Shown here piece after piece: positions 59,101-64,000 of a stretch of 64,000 nucleotides of DNA; the first letter of the stretch is position 1; every line of letters starts with the position of its first letter. The position numbers were made by a program, and so were the translations under genes. The notes under the pieces are model-generated. The model worked only from the letters and a program-made list of their open reading frames with translations, had not been told where the DNA came from and did no database searches. Location: assembly GCF_033807715.1 (NCBI RefSeq), contig NC_084607.1, positions 16,106,941 to 16,170,940 of the forward strand, read 5' to 3'. The stretch is from Cololabis saira (Eukaryota; Chordata; Actinopteri; Beloniformes; Belonidae).

Positions 59101-61944
59101 TGTCCATCACTAATCAGTGTCACAAATTCAGAGGAAACAGGATTTCCTGAAGGAGATAAAATTGACTGGGAGCATCAAAGAATCAATAATCAAGTCCTCT
59201 ATTACACTTTGGTCTATTTATCATTAGGACATGAGCCTTGTCGCACCGACAGAATAGCTCACTGCCTTCGGTTACTCGACAAAAATGCATTCAATTGCAA
59301 CAGCCGATAAAGTGGTTTCTCCCATTAAGAAGTAATCTGATAAACCTAACAGGCCACATGACGAAGATAGAGATAAATATCACAAAGATTAATAGAAGCA
59401 GACCGGTCATTTCATGACTTAAGACAATACAATTCATATTATTTTTCTGCGTACGTATCAGTAGGGCTTTCTCAGTATTTGGGCACATTCATACGTAATT
59501 CACCATGAAGTAAACTGCTTTTGAACCTGATAATTCAGACTTGGCAACACTGATTATTACTATTTTTACTGTATTCCAGTAAATCTGCATGTCAACAAAC
59601 AAGATCTCCTGATACAGAATATAAAAATCGTGCCAGTTAAGACGCGTGTCATGCAGTTTCATTTCTTTGCATTTCGGGGGGTTTTATGAGCCGTTTTACG
59701 ACTTTAATGGCACGCAAAATTGTTGGTACAAGCACAGGGAAGTGTGTAATGATATACACAAAACAAAAGTCGGTAATCACATGCAGCATAACTTCATGAG
59801 ATATTTCATCAAAGCAGGCTGTTTCAGCCCCTCAGATTTGACTCCAAAGCACTGGGTTCAGCAGCTTTGGCATGTGCAGTGATTGAAAACTGATGACTAA
59901 CAAAACTAAACATCATTAGACTTTATTACAAGTTTTTCCTGTTCCATCTACTATTTGGCCACACACCTGCTCACATAAGTTAAGATGTTTATCGGGGGAT
60001 CTACTATAGCCCAAAAAAACAATACACGGTTAAGAGACTTTTATGATCGAGTGGGTTCCAGGCTTTCACCGGGCTCTGCCATGAGAGTTAAATCAGGCAA
60101 TGCAGATCGCTATCTTTATCTTTTTACTGAAAGGAAACAAATTATTTCAAAGTTATTTAATATTGCCTGTTCTTCTCTAAAAAAAATTAAAAATAAACCC
60201 AAAGCATTTTACACAGGCTGCATTTTTACCCAGGAAACTCAGAGGGAAAAGGCCTGTGACTCACTTCATGAGGCCATCTCCACAGGGACATGTTGCAATG
60301 ATCTAGTATTGATTGCAGATATGGAGCACAGTTGGTCCATGTGACCACCAATAGGCATCCAGATGGTACATCATAAGCGAGATATGTGTGCTACAAAACC
60401 AACACCTCACTGGATAACCCTGAGCAACAGATGTTGCTTTTATCTGGGGGGGGGGGTTGTTCTTGCTGTTGGACTTCTGTTGAGACAGTAACTGTGTAAA
60501 CTTATCTGCTATGAACGTTTTCATGCAAATTTCTGTCGTCACGTACTGGTTGGTTGCAAATGCACAAAAGGGCCAGTAAATAGAAAAGCAGGATATGCAA
60601 GTTGTGACTGTGGGTGGCATTACTTTCGTTTGGAAAGCCTCATCTCAGCAGGTCAAAATACATACAATGGCCGACTTGCCTTGCACAGGAGCCCAGAAAA
60701 TGATTAAAAGCTCTTAAAAGAGCGAGTATGAACATTTCAAAAGATCCCGATAAATGTGTGAAGCTTCTTTTTCTGAAACATTGTGCATAAACAGATGCAT
60801 GGAGGGGTTATACAGAAAGAGCCTACCTCATTTGGAGGCAACAATGCCCCCTCACAAGTGGGTGGACAATGCTGAACTCTCTGTGGCTGATCAGATGACT
60901 AACATTACAGAGGAGACAAGGCCACAGTCTTACTAGCAATTGAGCGGATGGAGGGCCAAATACACAGGATCAGTTCAACTCGCAGAGTTTTACAGCTTGC
61001 ATCAGAGCATGTGCGTGAGATTGCTCAATGTTGCCCAGGCCTCAGAGGCCATGCAAACCTGAAAATCAAACTAGGCAGCAATGCATTGCCTCCCACATAG
61101 TATGAAAGAGTCGTGCACTGTTCAACCCAACCATTCTCGCATGCTAAAGCCTGATTTATGGTTCTGTGTTAAATCGACGCAGAGCTTACGCCGTAGGCTC
61201 TGCGTTGGAGTAACGCGGAACCATAAATCAGCCTTAACTGTTAATATGTCCACTCACGTGTGTTTGCCACTTCAGAACCAACTCTAAAAGTAAGGCTTTC
61301 TTATCACACCTTGACGTTTCAATATTTACGTTTGAAAAGTAATCATTTTCAAATCAAGGTCTTTAAAGCAGCACAATGTAACTTTTCCACCTTAATATAA
61401 TATTTCCAGAGTCATTGTTATGGTACATCAACTTACAACAGGTTTAATGAACCTCTGTCATGGTCTGAGGGGTCTGTATCGCCTTCACTGGCACTATGTA
61501 ACTTTGAGGTGGATGGTAGGAACCCTTCCACACTACTGGTAAAGCACTACCGCTTTTGTCCAAAGGAGACGCCAAACTCAACAAAAGCTGAAAGTTACAT
61601 TGTGCTGCTTTAAGTTTAACAGTTTCAACATGTGCTCCCTCACAAATGTACTTGTGCCAAACCAAAAAAAAAAACAAAAAAAAGAGTACTATTTAATAAA
61701 ACTCTTTTACTGTCTTTTAAAAATGACAGTTTATGTAAATCGACAATCTGCGTTAATCCAAGTATTCATGCACAGGGAATATTGAAGAGTGCAGGTGGAG
61801 AGTTTTTACCCGTCCATTGGGAGTCAAGTCCTCCTTGTTGCGCAATTCAAACGATTCTTCCTCCTCTTTCTCCCCATAGTCCCGTCCCAGCAAACTGAAG
61901 TCCTGCCTGCAGCAAAAAAACCAGCAAACTCCTTGCAAAGGCAT
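29348..61944 (-). CDS. plekhh3: Pleckstrin homology, MyTH4 and FERM domain-containing protein H3
   Basis: Thirteen coding exons on the minus strand: 61810-61944, 56194-56249, 43287-43381, 39720-39902, 38205-38362, 35962-36085, 35124-35421, 32956-33163, 32621-32748, 31858-31978, 30936-31424, 30664-30855 and 29348-29509. Phases agree at every junction, giving 782 codons (human is about 790). N-terminus MPLQGVCWFFCCRQDF; PH domain about residues 95-209 (GWLLRE, YWFVLSQDSLDYY); MyTH4 about 210-390 (LRYWQLLTCMSCTFLPG); FERM about 395-740 (CTVHYPGPGSCQ, FALYEQ, LTEIMQLMNAY). A role as membrane-associated adaptor is inferred from the domains. Introns 8 and 9 have weak GTTTGG donors; at intron 9 the join gives LTSLTTKE where human has LTRFENLA. 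Exon 2 is only 56 nt, found by phase and by EVIVSQP matching EVTLTQP. Convergent with tubg1, as expected from human synteny. Confidence 0.93.
33164..35123 (-). other. plekhh3 intron 7
   Basis: Non-coding. A poly(A) run is at 33252-33273, an ATC/ATT microsatellite at 34600-34627, and a GAGA/GCGACAGCGAGA stretch near 34135-34165. No additional exon or MITE boundary recognised. Confidence 0.4.
35542..35720 (-). mobile_element. LINE 3'-tail fragment in plekhh3 intron 6
   Basis: On the minus strand the text reads TTTCGTTGTACATAAGTCAT then AATGACAATAAAGAACTATC with a TCTA repeat (35542-35556), a frequent fish Rex/LINE-type 3' end. Truncated, no coding part. Confidence 0.65.
36086..39719 (-). other. 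plekhh3 introns 5 and 4
   Basis: Apart from exon 38205-38362 the interval looks non-coding. It holds A/T homopolymers (37125-37142, 37520-37536) and otherwise unique sequence; short open frames have no recognisable domains. Confidence 0.4.
39903..43286 (-). other. plekhh3 intron 3
   Basis: Unique-looking intronic DNA with poly(T) at 40141-40158 and a short poly(A) at 40328-40336. I recognised no further exon, RNA gene or transposon ends. Confidence 0.4.
43955..44262 (+). mobile_element. Retroposed repeat copy A in plekhh3 intron 2
   Basis: Almost identical to 50574-50865: CCTCCTTTTTATTTATC, ACTGTTTAG, GTGTGGATTTTTTGTTCTG, GGAGGTAGACTGTATATC and CCCCCTAATAAAAATATC followed by an A-rich tail. 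Imperfect flanking repeat AAACAGTGGCTGATC / AAACAGTAACTGATC (43940-43954, 44263-44277). Probably a 5'-truncated LINE 3' UTR. Confidence 0.7.
45580..45634. repeat. (GACA)n microsatellite
   Basis: About 14 perfect ACAG units, preceded by a TA run at 45553-45570. Confidence 0.95.
45719..46090. mobile_element. hAT MITE with 8-bp TSD (plekhh3 intron 2)
   Basis: Starts TTGGGGTGGGCAA and ends ACCCACCCCTA. TCAATTAG is duplicated on both sides (45711-45718 and 46091-46098). Subterminal ATATCACGATA and GTATCGTGAGG words resemble the element at 2617-3051, suggesting a related family. Confidence 0.85.
46352..46424. repeat. (CA)n microsatellite
   Basis: About 36 CA units, uninterrupted. Confidence 0.95.
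48393..49498. mobile_element. TIR transposon, GGTGCGTCCGAAAT family (plekhh3 intron 2)
   Basis: The left end GGTGCGTCCGAAATACT and the right end (reverse complement GGCTGCGTCTGAAATCACAT) are inverted with few mismatches, and AGTATACT words recur subterminally. Inside are GCGGTAGTA tandem repeats (48542-48578), a long AT palindrome region (48625-48712) and a duplicated TTAGGAGACCGGAAGT motif (48846, 49263). No clear TSD or transposase. Confidence 0.75.
50501..50865 (+). mobile_element. Retroposed repeat copy B in plekhh3 intron 2, with 18-bp TSD
   Basis: Same family as 43955-44262. AAGAATCAGCCTTTAACA flanks it on both sides (50483-50500, 50866-50883), proving insertion by target-primed reverse transcription. 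Contains C- and T-rich runs, then AATAAAAATATCAAAAC as the 3' end. No coding part. Confidence 0.85.
50884..56193 (-). other. plekhh3 intron 2, upstream part
   Basis: Mostly unique AT-rich sequence. It holds the (TA)n(TG)n microsatellite at 53234-53303, (CA)n at 53939-53956, a diverged repeat around 54190-54330 containing CCAAAGTGCTGTACAAATC, and a poly(T) at 56136-56160 close to exon 2. No other exon recognised. Confidence 0.4.
53234..53303. repeat. (TA)n(TG)n microsatellite
   Basis: TA units to about 53289, then TG units. Confidence 0.95.
56250..61144 (-). other. plekhh3 intron 1, main part
   Basis: About 4.9 kb with no recognisable exon or clear transposon; a G-run at 60447-60456 is the only simple repeat of note. 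The short open frames (for example 59985-60344) do not resemble any family I know. Confidence 0.4.
61145..61237. mobile_element. Palindromic TTAA-type MITE, copy 3 (plekhh3 intron 1)
   Basis: GCCTGATTTATGGTTC...GGAACCATAAATCAGGC-like foldback with a GACGCAGAGCTTACGCC stem, bordered TAAA on the left and TTAA on the right. Same family as 1645-1749 and 3525-3627. Confidence 0.85.
61363..61612. mobile_element. TTAA-flanked MITE (plekhh3 intron 1)
   Basis: TTAA|AGCAGCACAATGTAACTTT on the left and its inverted copy (AAAGTTACATTGTGCTGCT|TTAA) on the right. 250 bp, non-coding. The TTAA target points to piggyBac- or Kolobok-type mobilisation. Confidence 0.85.
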
Positions 61945-62560
61945 TCAAATGAGGTTAAGTGGTCGTTTTCCGCGATCCAGGTCGGTGGATTCAACATCCA
62001 CGCAGCAGACGGGTCCAGGAGCTGCGCGACAGCACGCAGAGTGTCCTCTCCATAGGTGTCCAACGGGGAGGATGACGGGGAGCATAAGCTTATAATCTCC
62101 TTCCCCTTAGACAAAATATACAATGTCTCTTAAACTGAACACGGCAACAGTCATACTGCGACGGGACAGTCAGATAAGTGGTTGGAGGATTCCCCTCGTA
62201 TGTCCAGCTGCTCGCTGCCTGCGCGACACTTGCCCTATTCTAAAGTTCACACGACTTGTTACTACAACAACAACAAAAAACAAAAAAAAACAACTAATTC
62301 CCACTCCCGAGCTGTCCGTTTGACAAGACGGTGTCTGCTGATATGGGCATCTTCTCCTAAAACAGATGAAAGGGAAGCTCTGCTCTTGACAGACTGTCTT
62401 CACAGTTTGAACAAAAGCGTGCGGCAGCAGCTGGCTCAGGATTGTGTGGACGGCGAGGCCCCGCCCACTGACCTCAGGTCTGACGCCTGATTGGCTGATC
62501 GCAGACACTCCCCGCGCTGACAGGCCACAGGCCACGCCCCTCTCCTGTCCCACATTATTT
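61945..62560 (-). promoter_or_regulatory. plekhh3 promoter and 5' UTR region
   Basis: Sequence upstream of the minus-strand ATG at 61944. GC-rich between 62395 and 62550, with CCAAT on the minus strand (ATTGG at 62490-62494) and a GC-box-like CCACGCCCC at 62532-62540. The transcription start probably lies in 62100-62480. Extra 5' non-coding exons cannot be excluded. Confidence 0.45.
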
Positions 62561-62703
62561 ACCATATCATGATGAATCCCTCTGAGTGTGCCTTGATCTG
62601 CTGTCTGTAGTATTCCAATGTTCTGTCCTTTGTCCCTTTTTATTTTCTAAAGAACCTATAATATATATGATAAGATAAGATAAGATACTTTATTATTTTT
62701 TTT

Positions 62704-63275
<572 letters not shown>

Positions 63276-63306
63276 TAAAAATTAAAGTGTTACAGCAGCA
63301 GCATCA

Positions 63307-63444
63307 GTGCGTTTTTCATGCATGCAAAAAAACAGATCCAATAAAAAAAAACAGATCACTTAGAATTAAAATTAAGTGCGTTTTTCATGCATGCAAAAAA
63401 CAGATCCAATAAAAAAAAACAGATCACTTAGAATTAAAATTAGA
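63307..63444. repeat. 69-bp tandem duplication
   Basis: GTGCGTTTTTCATGCATGC...ACAGATCACTTAGAATTAAAA occurs at 63307 and again at 63376 with a single A-run difference. It lies in the 3' tail of the LINE at 63534-63998. Confidence 0.9.
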
Positions 63445-63533
63445 TTTAAAATTAAGATTTAAATGCTGGGGTGCTAAAGTGCTGAGTAATAAAGTGCTAA
63501 GAATAAAGTGCTGGAGTATTGCACATAGGACAG

Positions 63534-63998
63534 TTATTGCACATTATAGAGCTTGATGGCAGCTGGAAGGAACGACTTTCTGTGGCGTTCGGTTTTGCAT
63601 CGTGGTGGGATCAGCCTGCCACTGAAGCTGCTCCGCCGAAACACCTCCAGGGCATGAAGTGGGTGAGTGTCATTGTTCATGATATTGTTCATTTTCCTGA
63701 GCATCCTCACTTCATCCACCTGCTCAACAAAGTCCTGTTGTATGCCCATGGTGGTGCTCGCTTTCTTAATCAGTTTGTTGAGTCTGTTTCTGTGTGAAGT
63801 GCGAGCACACACACCCCAGCACACAACACCAAAAAACAGAGCACTGGCCCCAACAGTCTTATAAAAAGAGCACAGCAATGATTTACAAATGTTAAAAGAA
63901 CGCAACCATCTTAAAAAGTGCAACCTGCTCTGCCCTCTCCTGTGCACGGCCTCTGTGTGGCTGGAAATATGGAAATAACCTACTTTAAAATCACGCAT
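63534..63998 (-). mobile_element. L2/CR1-type LINE reverse transcriptase, C-terminal part
   Basis: The minus-strand frame ends at 63534 with PAAIKLYNVQ. It contains GQSRLHFLRWLRSFNICKSL, VVCWGV, LIKKAS and HPLHALEVF...GRLIPPRCKTERHRKSF, the usual C-terminal end of fish L2-like LINE proteins. The 155 or so codons are open and run towards the right window edge, so the rest may continue outside. The 3' tail lies at 63280-63533. Confidence 0.82.
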
Positions 63999-64000
63999 TC

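Noticed and set aside
59985..60344. 119-codon plus-strand frame
   Set aside because: No recognisable family, lies in plekhh3 intron 1; kept only as unassigned intronic sequence.

Overview
The window is vertebrate nuclear DNA, almost certainly from a teleost (probably percomorph) fish. Three host genes match a block known from human 17q21, RETREG3 - TUBG1 - (TUBG2) - PLEKHH3. The exons are small and carry GT-AG (once GC-AG) sites, and the non-coding DNA holds fish-type repeats: hAT and TTAA-type MITEs, L1, L2 and RTE-like LINE tails, and long microsatellites. Gene names rest on my reading of the translated exons against remembered family sequences; no database was searched.

Layout. 1-3254 is intron 1 of a minus-strand retreg3, whose first coding exon is 3255-3472; the rest of that gene lies left of the window. 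From 3473 to about 15930 is a dense transposon nest: truncated L1 copies, other LINE ends, a long hairpin, hAT elements and a non-autonomous LTR retrotransposon. Inside this nest is an intact three-exon plus-strand gene for a Myb/SANT (trihelix) protein with a C-terminal charged helix (8455-13625, 248 aa). It is the least expected feature here. tubg1 (gamma-tubulin) follows on the plus strand, 16061-26168, 11 coding exons and 451 codons. plekhh3 (PH-MyTH4-FERM) runs on the minus strand from 61944 down to 29348, 13 coding exons and 782 codons. It converges on tubg1 and has two large introns containing further MITEs and retroposed copies. 62700-64000 is repeat DNA ending in the 3' part of an L2/CR1-type LINE reverse transcriptase on the minus strand.

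Function. tubg1 encodes the microtubule nucleator. plekhh3 encodes a membrane/cytoskeleton adaptor with myosin-tail-like domains. retreg3 encodes an ER-phagy reticulon-homology protein. They share a conserved neighbourhood rather than a pathway. In human, as I recall, RETREG3 and TUBG1 are close divergent neighbours; here about 12.6 kb of mobile DNA, plus the extra Myb/SANT gene, separates their start codons.
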